From Moraxellaceae bacterium UBA2477 (lineage in GTDB: Bacteria > Pseudomonadota > Gammaproteobacteria > Pseudomonadales > Moraxellaceae), in the NCBI GenBank assembly GCA_002342025.1, contig DDPD01000012.1:9838-39993 (forward strand): 30,156 nucleotides of DNA, in the 5' to 3' direction. This document shows, in pieces, positions 18,408 through 26,737 of the stretch. A program made the position numbers and the translations under genes. Positions within the stretch are counted from its first letter, which is position 1, and every line of letters starts with the position of its first letter. Below the pieces are notes generated by a model. It did not search any database. It was given only the letters and a program-made list of their open reading frames with translations, and had not been told where the DNA came from.

Positions 18408-19309
18408 GATTGAGCCTCCCTATTCGTTACGACCGGTTGACGGCTAAACACGCCAATCACCGGGCCGCCGTGGGCGCGAAGCACCGGCTCCACTTCGCGG
18501 AACAACGCGTGATAGCGGTAAAACGGGACACGCGGAAAGGCATGGTGAATCGAGTGTAGATTTTGGCCTAACCAGAACCACTCCAATGGACGCATCCATG
18601 TGGGCATGATCAGGCTGCTTGTATTTCGGTAGCGTGCCGTTTCGGTGTAGGGATGATGCGGACGGTAGGCAAACCAATAGGCCGTGAACAAGCCGCCAGT
18701 GAACCAAGCGGCGACGATGAGTATCAGTCCGGTTTGCAGGGGCAGCCAAGCCAGGAGCGCAAAGCGCCAGCCCAGTGCTACGGAGAACTCCAGAATAAAC
18801 GTGAGCTTTTCTCGGCGCGGAGCGGTGGCCCAATAGTCGCGGAACAGATAGGTCCACTGTGACCAAATGAATGCCAAGGCCGATTTTATAAAGCCCCATA
18901 AGCCTGCAGACATGCCACTAATAACGTGATCGGGATCTCGATCCGGTTGATTGGTATAGCGATGGTGCGCGAAGTGTTCCACTCGGTGCGTAACGTAGGG
19001 CAAAAGCATCATTTGCGCCGAGACATACCCACACAGGTCGTTAAGCCATGCCAACGATGCGCGCTCGCCATGGATGTTGCCATGCGCGGCCTCGTGCAGT
19101 GGGGTGTAAGAGAAATAGGTGAGCGCAGCCAGCAACAGGTAGGCTGGGAGCAGGGGCAACTCACCGAGCACGCCTAACGTGAGCGTCACCGTGTAAGCAA
19201 GGGCTACCGCGCCAATGAAAAACACCGTTCCCCAGGCAGGCTGGCCCATGTAATGTTTTGCCGCCTGGATGGCCTGCCGATTCAGCAGCGTTAAGTCTTG
19301 GTTGCTCAT
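18404..19309 (-). CDS. Membrane di-iron fatty-acid desaturase/hydroxylase superfamily protein
   Basis: A 301-residue integral membrane protein with hydrophobic segments at about residues 27-45, 50-68, 136-156 and 180-214. It carries the eight-histidine pattern of membrane desaturases and hydroxylases: HEAAH at 72-76 (plus His80), HFAHH at 112-116 and HSIHH at 252-256. These histidines bind a di-iron centre that activates O2. Family members desaturate acyl chains or hydroxylate carotenoids and alkyl chains; motif spacing alone does not choose between these. The gene is embedded in a P450 operon, overlapping the P450 stop and the reductase start by ATGA on both sides, so it is translated with them and could use the same ferredoxin and reductase. 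I infer an acyl or alkyl substrate from this context; a beta-carotene hydroxylase is the main alternative. Confidence 0.85.
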   Translation of the reverse strand: MSNQDLTLLNRQAIQAAKHYMGQPAWGTVFFIGAVALAYTVTLTLGVLGELPLLPAYLLLAALTYFSYTPLHEAAHGNIHGERASLAWLNDLCGYVSAQMMLLPYVTHRVEHFAHHRYTNQPDRDPDHVISGMSAGLWGFIKSALAFIWSQWTYLFRDYWATAPRREKLTFILEFSVALGWRFALLAWLPLQTGLILIVAAWFTGGLFTAYWFAYRPHHPYTETARYRNTSSLIMPTWMRPLEWFWLGQNLHSIHHAFPRVPFYRYHALFREVEPVLRAHGGPVIGVFSRQPVVTNREAQS

Positions 19310-20694
19310 GTAGCCTGCTTCCGAGTCAGCTGTACCATCATCTTCGTGTAACCACGGACAAAATTAGACTGCACAATTTCTGGCTCCGACAGCACACGAA
19401 TGTCGTCGAAGCGAGTCAGCAGCTCTTCCCACAAGATACGCAGCTGAAGCTCAGCGAGGCGGTTGCCCATGCAACGGTGCACGCCAAAACCAAATGACAT
19501 GTGATTACGGGCATTCTCACGATCAATGATGAAATCGTTGGCGCGTTCGAATTGGCGCTCATCGCGGTTGCCGGAGACATACCACATCACGACTTTATCG
19601 CCCTTGCGAATGAACTGACCGTTGAGCATGGTGTCCTTTTTGGCCACCCGGCGCATGTAAGCCAGCGGTGTTTGCCAGCGGATGATCTCGGACACCATGT
19701 TGGGGATAAGCTTGGGGTCTGCCTTGAGCTTGGCAAATTGGTCTGGGTAACGGTTCAGCGCCAATACGCCGCCTGTCATGGAGTTACGCGTTGTGTCGTT
19801 GCCACCCACGATCAGCAAGGCGAGGTTGCCAAGAAACTCCATCGGGCGAGAGACCAAATCCTTGGTGCTATCGTGCATTTGCAAGAGGCTAATGAGGTCA
19901 TAGCCAGGGGCTTCACCTGCTGCTGTTCGAGCAGCCTTGTCATGCCAAAGTGCAGTGAAATGGCGAGCCATGTCTGCCACGCCGAGGAAGGTCTCGTCCA
20001 TTTTGGCCGAACCACCCGTAGTTTCTGGGCTAGCCGCCGCGAGGTCAGACCAATACACCAGTTTATGGCGAAGCTCGTAAGGGAAGTCGAGCAGGGTAGC
20101 CAGCATGCGCGCTGTTAATTCTACCGAGACGCGTTCAACCCAATCGAAGGGTTGGTCTACAGGCAGGTGATCCAGCACATCTTGAACGCGCTGACGAATC
20201 AGGCCTTCCATTTCCTTGAGATTTTTAGGCGCAACAACCCCTTGCACGGCCTGACGCTGAATGTCGTGTTTGGGCGGATCCATGGCGATGAACATTTCAA
20301 CGCTCAAGCCTTCGGGGGCATCACCCAGCACAATAAAGGGCTCAGCGGAAAAGCGCTCATGGTCCTTGTCGACGGCCAAGATGTCTTCATAGCGTGTAAC
20401 CGACCAGAATGGCCCAAATACACTGTGCGGTTGATAGTGCACGGGGGCTTCATCCCGCAGGCGTTGAAAATAAGACTGCCACTGACCTTGGCGGAACAGA
20501 AAGGGGTTGCTGACGTCGATATCAGCCAAAGCGACATCGGCAACATCGGGAATTTTACGTTCGATAAACACCGGCGATCGTGCACTCGGCAGTGCAGCCC
20601 GCTTGACCTTCTGATACAGGTGCGCACCGCGAATCTGCAAATCAATGGGAATAGTGGCTTGTGCTTTATGGATGATCTGATCGATGGCTTTCAT
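19306..20694 (-). CDS. Cytochrome P450, CYP153-like alkane/fatty-acid terminal hydroxylase
   Basis: A 462-residue soluble class-I P450. The haem loop FGFGVHRCMG is at 401-410 with ligand Cys408, the I-helix oxygen-binding motif GGNDTT at 297-302, and ExxR at Glu336-Arg339. The blocks LADIDVSNPFLFRQ, FGPFWSVTRYEDI, MFIAMDPPKHD, GNDTTRNSMTGG, MVSEIIRWQTPLAYMRR and VMWYVSGNRD match my recollection of CYP153A enzymes, including the N-terminally extended Marinobacter form. These hydroxylate the terminal carbon of n-alkanes, alcohols or fatty acids. I start at the ATG at 20694, which has an AGG ribosome binding site 7 bases upstream and the extended N-terminus expected for this group. The longer open frame from 20763 would overlap the ferredoxin. 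The gene lies 31 bases after the ferredoxin gene, and its stop overlaps the next start. The subfamily is from memory, not from a search. Confidence 0.92.
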   Translation of the reverse strand: MKAIDQIIHKAQATIPIDLQIRGAHLYQKVKRAALPSARSPVFIERKIPDVADVALADIDVSNPFLFRQGQWQSYFQRLRDEAPVHYQPHSVFGPFWSVTRYEDILAVDKDHERFSAEPFIVLGDAPEGLSVEMFIAMDPPKHDIQRQAVQGVVAPKNLKEMEGLIRQRVQDVLDHLPVDQPFDWVERVSVELTARMLATLLDFPYELRHKLVYWSDLAAASPETTGGSAKMDETFLGVADMARHFTALWHDKAARTAAGEAPGYDLISLLQMHDSTKDLVSRPMEFLGNLALLIVGGNDTTRNSMTGGVLALNRYPDQFAKLKADPKLIPNMVSEIIRWQTPLAYMRRVAKKDTMLNGQFIRKGDKVVMWYVSGNRDERQFERANDFIIDRENARNHMSFGFGVHRCMGNRLAELQLRILWEELLTRFDDIRVLSEPEIVQSNFVRGYTKMMVQLTRKQAT

Positions 20695-20725
20695 GTGTTT
20701 ACCTGAGTGAGAGCGGTGATAAGGG

Positions 20726-21046
20726 TCACATTTGGAATTCGGGCAGATGGACCGTGAAACCATCCATGGCCGAGCTGACTTTGATTTGGCAGGCCAGGCG
20801 AGAATTCGCTTGCCGTTCGGGAGTCATGCTCAGCATCTGAGCTTCTTCACTATTGATGGGTTGGATCGCATGCGTCCACGCGCTATCGACGATGACATGG
20901 CAGGTTCCGCAAGCACAGACGCCGCCACAGTCGCCATCGATGCCGGGCACACCATTGCGCGTGGCGATGTGCATCAACGATTGACCATCGGCGAGTGCGG
21001 CTTCGTGTGATTCGCCGTCATGCGTGATAAAAAAAATGCGACTCAT
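20726..21046 (-). CDS. 2Fe-2S ferredoxin, adrenodoxin/putidaredoxin type
   Basis: A 106-residue electron carrier. The cluster ligands follow the vertebrate/bacterial adrenodoxin pattern C-x5-C-x2-C...C: Cys40, Cys46, Cys49 and Cys86, within GDCGGVCACGTCHV and RLACQIKV. An extra cysteine, Cys44, lies inside the loop, which is seen in some family members. The C-terminal TVHLPEFQ is the usual ending of P450-partner ferredoxins. It has a GGAG ribosome binding site 6 bases before the ATG at 21046 and is the first gene of the monooxygenase operon. It would carry electrons from the reductase to the CYP153-like P450, and possibly to the membrane di-iron enzyme. It is divergent from the AraC-family regulator gene. 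Confidence 0.95.
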   Translation of the reverse strand: MSRIFFITHDGESHEAALADGQSLMHIATRNGVPGIDGDCGGVCACGTCHVIVDSAWTHAIQPINSEEAQMLSMTPERQANSRLACQIKVSSAMDGFTVHLPEFQM

Positions 21047-21055
21047 GCCTTGCTC

Positions 21056-21104
21056 CCTAAATACCTAACTTATTTGTGGGATAGATCTTGCGCCTGTGTT
21101 TAGG
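21056..21104. promoter_or_regulatory. Imperfect inverted repeat in the ferredoxin/AraC divergent promoter region
   Basis: CCTAAATAC at 21056-21064 and GTGTTTAGG at 21096-21104 are inverted copies with eight of nine positions matching and centres 40 bases apart, about four helical turns. They lie in the 104 bases between the ferredoxin start (21046) and the regulator start (21151), and one arm abuts the ferredoxin ribosome binding site. They could be operator half-sites for the adjacent regulator. AraC-family proteins more often bind direct repeats and the motif is short, so this is tentative. Confidence 0.3.
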
Positions 21105-21150
21105 CATGCACTATGTTCGCTCAGCTCGATTTTTTGTGAGATTAGCTCAA

Positions 21151-22167
21151 ATGCGTTTTCCGGTTTTAGACCAAGAGCCTGGCATGCCTGCGCATGTGTT
21201 CGCCCAAATCTTGGAGTCTCGTACCTTAGATGCTGACGCCGTGGCGAAGTTTCGCGCCATCATTGAGCGGGAAGGCATCATTCTCGAGAACATGCTGAGT
21301 CCAGGCGCGCAATTGCCTATGCGTTGGTTTCGCGAGGTCTATCCCGCGCTAGATGCGGAGCAAGCGGCATGCATGGGTTACTTTGCCGGTGAGCAAGCCC
21401 GATTAACCTCGTATAGCGTGCTGAGCCTGCCCTTGGTGAGTGCCGGCTCGGTGAGTGAAGTCATGCGCTTGCTGACTTTTTTGCCGTTAATTTCCAATGT
21501 GGTGCAGGCGCACTTTTTGGAGCGTGAAGAAGCGGTGTTTGTGATGTTATTGGCAAGCTCCGGCGACCCTGTTTTAGATCAAATCCCCCTGTTTTATTGT
21601 GCGTCGGCGCTCACGCACTTGCTCAGTTTGTTGTCGAGTGAAACGCTGGATCTCACCATTAACATTCCGGGTCCCGCACCCTCGCTGCTGGTCAATCATG
21701 CTGAATGCCAGTCTGGGCGACTGCGATTTAATGCTCCGGTGTTTTATTTCCGCCTACCGCGCGCCAGCCTGGATGCCGTTTGCCGCTTTTCAGACCCCAT
21801 GGTTTATGACAACGCCGTGGCGCAGTTGCAGACACTTTTAGATGCGCGCAGTCAGCCCGATGATTTAATCAGTCGTGTCAGGCGTATGTTGGAAGTGGGT
21901 TCAGCGCAGCTGCGCATGGATCCCGTGGCGGCGACGCTGAATATGTCGGTGAGCACGTTTAAGCGCCGGTTAGCCGAGTTGAATACGAGTTTTAGTACCC
22001 TGCAAGAAGAAATCCTGAGCCAGCGCGCCCGACTAATGCTCATGGATGCGACGCTGTCATTAGAAGCGATCGCCTCCCTCTTGGGCTATAGCGATCTATC
22101 GAACTTTTCTCATGCGTTTAAACGCTGGACCGGACACTCACCGGGGGCGTTCCGGCGTCAACAATAG
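21151..22167 (+). CDS. AraC-family transcriptional regulator, likely controls the P450 operon
   Basis: A protein of about 338 residues from the ATG at 21151; in-frame starts at 21088 (TTG) and 21106 (ATG) are possible but less natural. The C-terminal 80 residues are a two-helix-turn-helix AraC/XylS domain: DPVAATLNMSVSTFKRRL is the first HTH, LEAIASLLGYSDLSNFSHAFKRWTGHSPGAFR the second with the family signature. The N-terminal 230 residues resemble the arabinose-binding-like effector domain of OruR/GadX-type regulators. CYP153 operons in alkane-degrading bacteria are often next to a divergent AraC-type activator, so control of the operon is the natural inference. The effector (alkane, alcohol or fatty acid) is not shown by sequence. 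The ribosome binding site is weak. The gene is followed by a strong terminator. Confidence 0.85.
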   Translation: MRFPVLDQEPGMPAHVFAQILESRTLDADAVAKFRAIIEREGIILENMLSPGAQLPMRWFREVYPALDAEQAACMGYFAGEQARLTSYSVLSLPLVSAGSVSEVMRLLTFLPLISNVVQAHFLEREEAVFVMLLASSGDPVLDQIPLFYCASALTHLLSLLSSETLDLTINIPGPAPSLLVNHAECQSGRLRFNAPVFYFRLPRASLDAVCRFSDPMVYDNAVAQLQTLLDARSQPDDLISRVRRMLEVGSAQLRMDPVAATLNMSVSTFKRRLAELNTSFSTLQEEILSQRARLMLMDATLSLEAIASLLGYSDLSNFSHAFKRWTGHSPGAFRRQQ

Positions 22168-22185
22168 CCCTAAAAACATAGCCAT

Positions 22186-22222
22186 AAAAAAGGCCGCTAC
22201 AGTTGGACTGTAGCGGCCTTTT
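22186..22222. terminator. Bidirectional rho-independent terminator between araC-type gene and aminotransferase
   Basis: A perfect 12-base stem (GGCCGCTACAGT at 22192-22203 and its complement at 22207-22218) with a 3-base loop is flanked by six A on the left (22186-22191) and four T on the right. It can end transcription of the regulator gene (+) and, using the A tract read as U on the other strand, of the aminotransferase gene (-). Confidence 0.93.
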
Positions 22223-22244
22223 CATCTTCTAGGAGCGTATCGGG

Positions 22245-23429
22245 TTAGCCTTCAATGGCCTTCTTGATGCGGCCCAGCGCGTCTTCCAGCACTTTCGGCG
22301 AGGTCGCGTAGGAGATGCGCATATGGCCATCGAGACCAAAAGCCGAGCCCGGCACCACAGCAACACCCACGGTATTGAGCAGGTATTCCGAGAATTCCAG
22401 ATCGTTCTTCAGGCCGAGCTTGGCAATGGCACCTTCAACATTGGCGAAGGCGTAGAACGCGCCATCAGCAGGCGAGCAAGACACGCCCTGAATGGTGTTC
22501 AGTGTGCTCACCACATAGTCGTGACGCTCTTTGAACGCCTTGACCATCGGGACCAACACTTCCTGCGGGCCGTTCAGCGCGGCCTCAGCAGCGACCTGCG
22601 AAATCGAGGTCGGGTTCGAGGTCGACTGCGACTGCACATTAGTCATGGCGGCGATGAGCTTCTGCGGGCCTGCACAGTAGCCGATGCGCCAGCCGGTCAT
22701 GGCATAGGCCTTGGACACGCCGTTGAGCACGATGGTGCGGTCGTAAAGGTCTGGCGCCACGGTAACGATGTTCTCGTACTTTTCGGCTGTCCAAATGATG
22801 TGCTCGTACATGTCATCGGTGGCGATCATGACATGCGGGTGCTTGCGCAGCACCTCGACCAGGGCCAGCAGTTCGGCCTTGGAATAGACCATACCGGTCG
22901 GGTTTGACGGCGAGTTCAGCACCAGCAGACGTGTTCTTGGCGTGATGGCAGCCTCGAGCTGAGCGGCGGTGATCTTGTAACCCTGCGACTGCGGGCACTC
23001 GACGATGACCGGTGTGCCGTCGGCAATGATGACCATGTCTGGGTAGGACACCCAGAACGGCGCGGGAATAATGACTTCATCGCCCTTGTTGAGCAGCGCC
23101 AAGGAGAGGTTAAAGAAACTCTGCTTGCCGCCGCAAGAAACGAGAATTTGGTTGGCTGCGTAATCCAGGCCCTGATCGCGCTTAAATTTGGCGATGATGG
23201 CTTGCTTCAGGCCAGGGGTGCCGTCAACGGCGGTGTACTTGGTGAAACCCTTGGCGATGGCGGCGGTGGCAGCGGCTTTAACGTGCTCTGGGGTATCAAA
23301 GTCAGGTTCACCGGCGCCAAGACCAATAATATCTTTACCGGCGGCTTTCAGTTCCGCGGCCTTTTTGGTCACGGCCAAGGTTGGCGAAGGCTTGATGCTG
23401 AGAACGCGTTGCGAGAGCTGAATATCCAC
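22245..23429 (-). CDS. Class I pyridoxal-phosphate aminotransferase (aspartate aminotransferase type)
   Basis: A 394-residue fold-type I aminotransferase. The PLP lysine is Lys240 in NGVSKAYAMTGWRIGY, Asn176 in SPSNPTG contacts the pyridoxal ring, and a conserved Arg in MRISYATS near the C-terminus would bind the substrate carboxylate. GLGAGEPDFDTPEHV and KYTAVDGTPGLKQAI are signatures of the I-gamma aspartate/prephenate aminotransferase group, which moves amino groups between aspartate or aromatic amino acids and 2-oxoglutarate. I choose the GTG at 23429, giving MDIQLSQRVLSIKPSPT, because GAGGAG lies 6 bases upstream and the residues match family N-termini. The longer frame from 23486 adds an unconserved leader. 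It is a single-gene unit ending at the two-way terminator. It could also use alanine or aromatic substrates. Confidence 0.9.
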   Translation of the reverse strand: MDIQLSQRVLSIKPSPTLAVTKKAAELKAAGKDIIGLGAGEPDFDTPEHVKAAATAAIAKGFTKYTAVDGTPGLKQAIIAKFKRDQGLDYAANQILVSCGGKQSFFNLSLALLNKGDEVIIPAPFWVSYPDMVIIADGTPVIVECPQSQGYKITAAQLEAAITPRTRLLVLNSPSNPTGMVYSKAELLALVEVLRKHPHVMIATDDMYEHIIWTAEKYENIVTVAPDLYDRTIVLNGVSKAYAMTGWRIGYCAGPQKLIAAMTNVQSQSTSNPTSISQVAAEAALNGPQEVLVPMVKAFKERHDYVVSTLNTIQGVSCSPADGAFYAFANVEGAIAKLGLKNDLEFSEYLLNTVGVAVVPGSAFGLDGHMRISYATSPKVLEDALGRIKKAIEG

Positions 23430-23518
23430 GGAAGACTCCTCGTGCGCCGGGCACGGTCTGGCTGAGGGCAAAAACCGGCGAATCATACCGGAACGCTGCC
23501 CTCACGAAAACACGCCGC

Positions 23519-24397
23519 TTAGGAAAAGCGTTGATGCCCCAGTATCGGTGTGAGCAATGGCGTGGCCCCGGCTGCCTTAATTTCTTCGATGAAACCTGGC
23601 AGGTCTACACCGGGTAAGAGATCCGGCACACTCTCGATGGGTGTGATCATGGTGTCCCAATGGCAAGGAATAACCCAGCGTGGCTTCAGGTAGCGCACCA
23701 CGTCGCGCACATAGTTTGGTCGTGCCTGACGGCCAATTGCGCATAAGCACACGATGTCGCAACGATGGCCTTGCAGCTCTTCATCAATAAAGTCGGCGGA
23801 ATCAATGTGCATCACTTTGAGCTTGCCCGTATCGACTAACCAATTCAGCACCAGACCATGGCGCAGCTGATGCATACGTGCAGGCCAGGGCGGCGGTGCA
23901 TGCAGATCGCCGGGAAAAGGGATGCGACCGAAAATTTTGCCATGGCGTGAGGGGAAGCCGCGCACGGTCCAGCTGCCCGAGGCAATGTCTTCACGGCCTT
24001 CGGTGCTCACCAGCTGCTCGGGCGGCAGTCCGGCAGCAATGCCGACGTGTACGGTCGATGACGAGCCGATTAATCGCGCACCGGTTTGTTTGCACAGGTC
24101 AGGGCCATCAAGAATATGGTCGTGATGAGCATGCCCAATGAGTACGTCATTGGCCCGAGGAATGAGGCGTTGGATGAGTGCGGCATTCGGCACTAACGGT
24201 TGCGTCAGAGAGGTGGTCAGGTCGGGGCGAGTGACATAGGGGTCGAGCACCACATAGTGGCCATCCTGACTGATCACGAAACCCGCTGTGCCGAGGTATT
24301 GAATGCATAGATCGCCCGTTTGGGCGGGGGCGCTGGGGACATAATCGGCAGCATGAGGGCTCTTAACACCTAGCCAGTGTGTCCAACGTTTCATCAC
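23519..24397 (-). CDS. Metallo-beta-lactamase-fold hydrolase (UlaG-like)
   Basis: A 292-residue protein with the metallo-beta-lactamase fold. The metal motif HAHHDH is at residues 89-94, preceded by LDPYVTRPD where the first beta sheet carries DP, typical of UlaG/YcjX-like members. Further candidate metal residues are SRHGKIF, HIDSADF and the C-terminal PCHWDTM. It is probably a cytosolic Zn- or Mn-dependent hydrolase of phosphodiester or lactone-type bonds; the substrate is not apparent. Two adjacent Met codons make the start either 24397 or 24394. It is divergent from uvrB and lies 90 bases upstream of the aminotransferase, with no terminator between, so read-through is possible. Confidence 0.82.
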   Translation of the reverse strand: MMKRWTHWLGVKSPHAADYVPSAPAQTGDLCIQYLGTAGFVISQDGHYVVLDPYVTRPDLTTSLTQPLVPNAALIQRLIPRANDVLIGHAHHDHILDGPDLCKQTGARLIGSSSTVHVGIAAGLPPEQLVSTEGREDIASGSWTVRGFPSRHGKIFGRIPFPGDLHAPPPWPARMHQLRHGLVLNWLVDTGKLKVMHIDSADFIDEELQGHRCDIVCLCAIGRQARPNYVRDVVRYLKPRWVIPCHWDTMITPIESVPDLLPGVDLPGFIEEIKAAGATPLLTPILGHQRFS

Positions 24398-24493
24398 TGT
24401 CTCCCAGAAAGGTCTAACAGACCGACGTGTGTAGTCGCTTAAGGTTACACTTGATGGTTACTGTTTGATGGCTTTTTAACCCGGGCATAGGCA

Positions 24494-26524
24494 ATGAGTG
24501 AAGGTCAGTTTCAGGTCGTATCGAAATATCAGCCAGCTGGCGATCAGCCGACGGCTATTGAAGGCTTGGTGCAAGGCGTGGAAGACGGCCTTAGCCATCA
24601 AACGTTGCTGGGTGTGACGGGCTCGGGCAAGACCTTCACCATGGCCAATGTGATTGCACGCTTGGGGCGGCCAGCCATCATCATGGCGCCAAACAAAACG
24701 CTGGCGGCGCAACTCTATGGTGAATTCAAAGAGTTTTTCCCGAACAACGCCGTCGAATACTTTGTTAGTTACTACGATTACTACCAGCCAGAAGCCTATG
24801 TGCCGTCATCGGACACCTTTATTGAAAAGGATGCTGCGATCAACGAGCACATCGAGCAGATGCGTCTATCGGCGACACGGGCGCTGCTAGAACGCCGCGA
24901 TGCCATCATTGTGGCAACGGTGTCGGCGATCTACGGTCTGGGCGACCCCGAAGCCTATATGAAGATGCTGCTGCACGTGGCGCGCGGCGACCGCATTGAT
25001 CAGCGCGGTTTGCTGCGCCGTCTCGCCGAGTTGCAGTACACGCGCAATGACATTGAGTTTTATCGCGGCCATTACCGTGTACGCGGCGATGTCATTGATG
25101 TCTATCCGGCCGAGTCGGAAATGGATGCCGTGCGCATCGAGCTCTTCGATGAAGAGGTCGAATCGATTTACTGGTTTGACCCGCTCACCGGCGAGGTCCG
25201 TAAACGCGTGGCGCGGGTCACCATCTACCCGAAAACACACTATGTGACGCCGCAAGATCGTATTCAGGGCGCCATCGAGCAGATTCAGGTAGATCTGAAA
25301 GAGCGTCTGGAGTGGTTCCGTGCCAACGATAAGCTCCTGGAAGCCCAGCGCCTCGATCAGCGCACCAAATTCGATCTGGAGATGCTGCAGCAGCTCGGTT
25401 ATTGCCAGGGTATTGAAAACTACTCGCGCTATTTGTCCGGTCGTCCGCCGGGCTCACCGCCCCCGACCTTGTTCGATTACGTACCGCCTGATGCGCTGCT
25501 GTTGGTGGACGAGTCGCATGTGACCATCCCGCAGATTGGCGGCATGTATAACGGCGACCGCTCGCGTAAAGAAAACCTAGTGAATTATGGTTTCCGACTG
25601 CCGTCCGCCATGGACAACCGGCCGATGAAATTCGAGGAGTTCGAGCGCATTTCGCCGCAGACCATCTTTGTCTCGGCCACGCCTGGCAATTACGAGGCTG
25701 AAAAAGCCCAAGCGGTCGTTGAGCAGCTGGTGCGTCCCACCGGTTTGGTCGACCCTGAGCTGGAAGTTCGGCCAGCAGCCACGCAGGTGGATGATCTCTT
25801 ATCGCAAATCAAAGCGCGTGTGGCGGTCGAGGAGCGCGTGCTGGTAACGACGCTAACCAAGCGCATGGCCGAGGACCTGAGCGAGTACTTGGGTGAGCAC
25901 GGTGTGAAAGTGCGCTACCTGCATTCAGATATCGATACCGTGGAGCGGGTCGAGATCATCCGCGACTTGCGCCTCGGCGTGTTTGATGTGCTGGTCGGCA
26001 TCAACCTTTTGCGTGAAGGTTTGGATATGCCCGAGGTGTCGCTGGTGGCCATTCTGGATGCCGACAAGGAAGGCTTTCTGCGCTCCGAGCGGTCACTGAT
26101 TCAGACCATCGGCCGTGCGGCTCGACATCTCAATGGTAAGGCCATTTTGTATGCCGACCGCATGACGGGCTCCATGCAGCGTGCCATTGGTGAGACCGAG
26201 CGGCGTCGAGCCAAGCAAATTGCCTTTAATTTGGAGCAGGGCATCACCCCGGTGGGCGTGGCGCGTTCGGTTAGCGATATTTTGGAAACCTATGCCGGCG
26301 CGTCGGCAGCTAACGGGGGCGGAAGCCCAAGTCGGGGCAATAAACGCAGCAGTGTCCGGCCCGGTAGCAAGCCGGTGGCGATGGACCCCAAGGCCATGGC
26401 ACAAGAAATTGTCTTGTTAGAGAAGTCCATGATGGAGAAGGCGCGAAACTTGGAGTTTGAGGAAGCCAGCCGTTTGCGTGATCAGATGCTGGAGCTGCGC
26501 AAAATGCTGATCAAGCTCGAATAA
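24494..26524 (+). CDS. uvrB: UvrB, excinuclease ABC subunit B
   Basis: UvrB verifies lesions in nucleotide excision repair, receiving DNA from UvrA2 and recruiting UvrC. This 676-residue protein has the expected length. Walker A GVTGSGKT is at 40-47, the aromatic damage-probing beta-hairpin includes YYDYYQPEAYVP at about 93-104, the DESHV motif II is near 338, TLTKRMAEDL and YLHSDIDTVER are helicase C-terminal motifs, LVGINLLREGLDMPEVSLV and QTIGRAARH follow, and a C-terminal UVR domain (EEASRLRDQMLELRK) binds UvrC. The ATG at 24494 matches the family start although the ribosome binding site (AGG, 2 bases off) is poor. A TTGATG-17-TTTTAA pair at 24451-24479 is a weak promoter candidate. No good LexA operator was found. 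It is followed by an intrinsic terminator. Confidence 0.98.
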   Translation: MSEGQFQVVSKYQPAGDQPTAIEGLVQGVEDGLSHQTLLGVTGSGKTFTMANVIARLGRPAIIMAPNKTLAAQLYGEFKEFFPNNAVEYFVSYYDYYQPEAYVPSSDTFIEKDAAINEHIEQMRLSATRALLERRDAIIVATVSAIYGLGDPEAYMKMLLHVARGDRIDQRGLLRRLAELQYTRNDIEFYRGHYRVRGDVIDVYPAESEMDAVRIELFDEEVESIYWFDPLTGEVRKRVARVTIYPKTHYVTPQDRIQGAIEQIQVDLKERLEWFRANDKLLEAQRLDQRTKFDLEMLQQLGYCQGIENYSRYLSGRPPGSPPPTLFDYVPPDALLLVDESHVTIPQIGGMYNGDRSRKENLVNYGFRLPSAMDNRPMKFEEFERISPQTIFVSATPGNYEAEKAQAVVEQLVRPTGLVDPELEVRPAATQVDDLLSQIKARVAVEERVLVTTLTKRMAEDLSEYLGEHGVKVRYLHSDIDTVERVEIIRDLRLGVFDVLVGINLLREGLDMPEVSLVAILDADKEGFLRSERSLIQTIGRAARHLNGKAILYADRMTGSMQRAIGETERRRAKQIAFNLEQGITPVGVARSVSDILETYAGASAANGGGSPSRGNKRSSVRPGSKPVAMDPKAMAQEIVLLEKSMMEKARNLEFEEASRLRDQMLELRKMLIKLE

Positions 26525-26534
26525 GCCCGATTTT

Positions 26535-26576
26535 TCGGGTGAGCGTGGCCTGTCAACCCTTGCTCGCCCGATTTTT
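26535..26576 (+). terminator. Rho-independent terminator after uvrB
   Basis: Ten bases at 26535-26544 (TCGGGTGAGC) pair with 26562-26571 (GCTCGCCCGA) with one G-T wobble. The loop is 17 bases, and five T follow. A smaller alternative hairpin, CCCGA-TTTT-TCGGG at 26526-26539, sits directly after the uvrB stop and competes with the larger one. Confidence 0.75.
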
Positions 26577-26644
26577 GTGCACATGTCGAATGCAATCGTG
26601 TGCATTTTGAGCGAATAGTCGCGCAGGATGCCCAAAAACCGAGC

Positions 26645-26694
26645 ATTTAATCTAAGTTATTGTTTTTTAATGAAAAAATTAATTGGGTAAAAAA
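26645..26694. other. A/T-rich tract in the uvrB downstream intergenic region
   Basis: Only 7 of these 50 bases are G or C, in an otherwise GC-rich window. The tract lies 43 bases from a cluster of DnaA-box-like sites, as unwinding elements do next to DnaA boxes in bacterial origins. It could also be a simple A/T-rich spacer. Confidence 0.4.
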
Positions 26695-26737
26695 GCAGCG
26701 AACGATCGAAAGCCGCTTGTCTGGCGGAATTAGCCGC

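Noticed and set aside
17214..22167. Idea that the P450 cluster is a mobile or transferred island
   Set aside because: No transposase, integrase, tRNA or direct repeats flank it, and base composition does not obviously differ from the neighbours.
24398..24493. Possible LexA operator upstream of uvrB (CTGT at 24461)
   Set aside because: There is no matching ACAG eight bases downstream, so the palindrome is missing.
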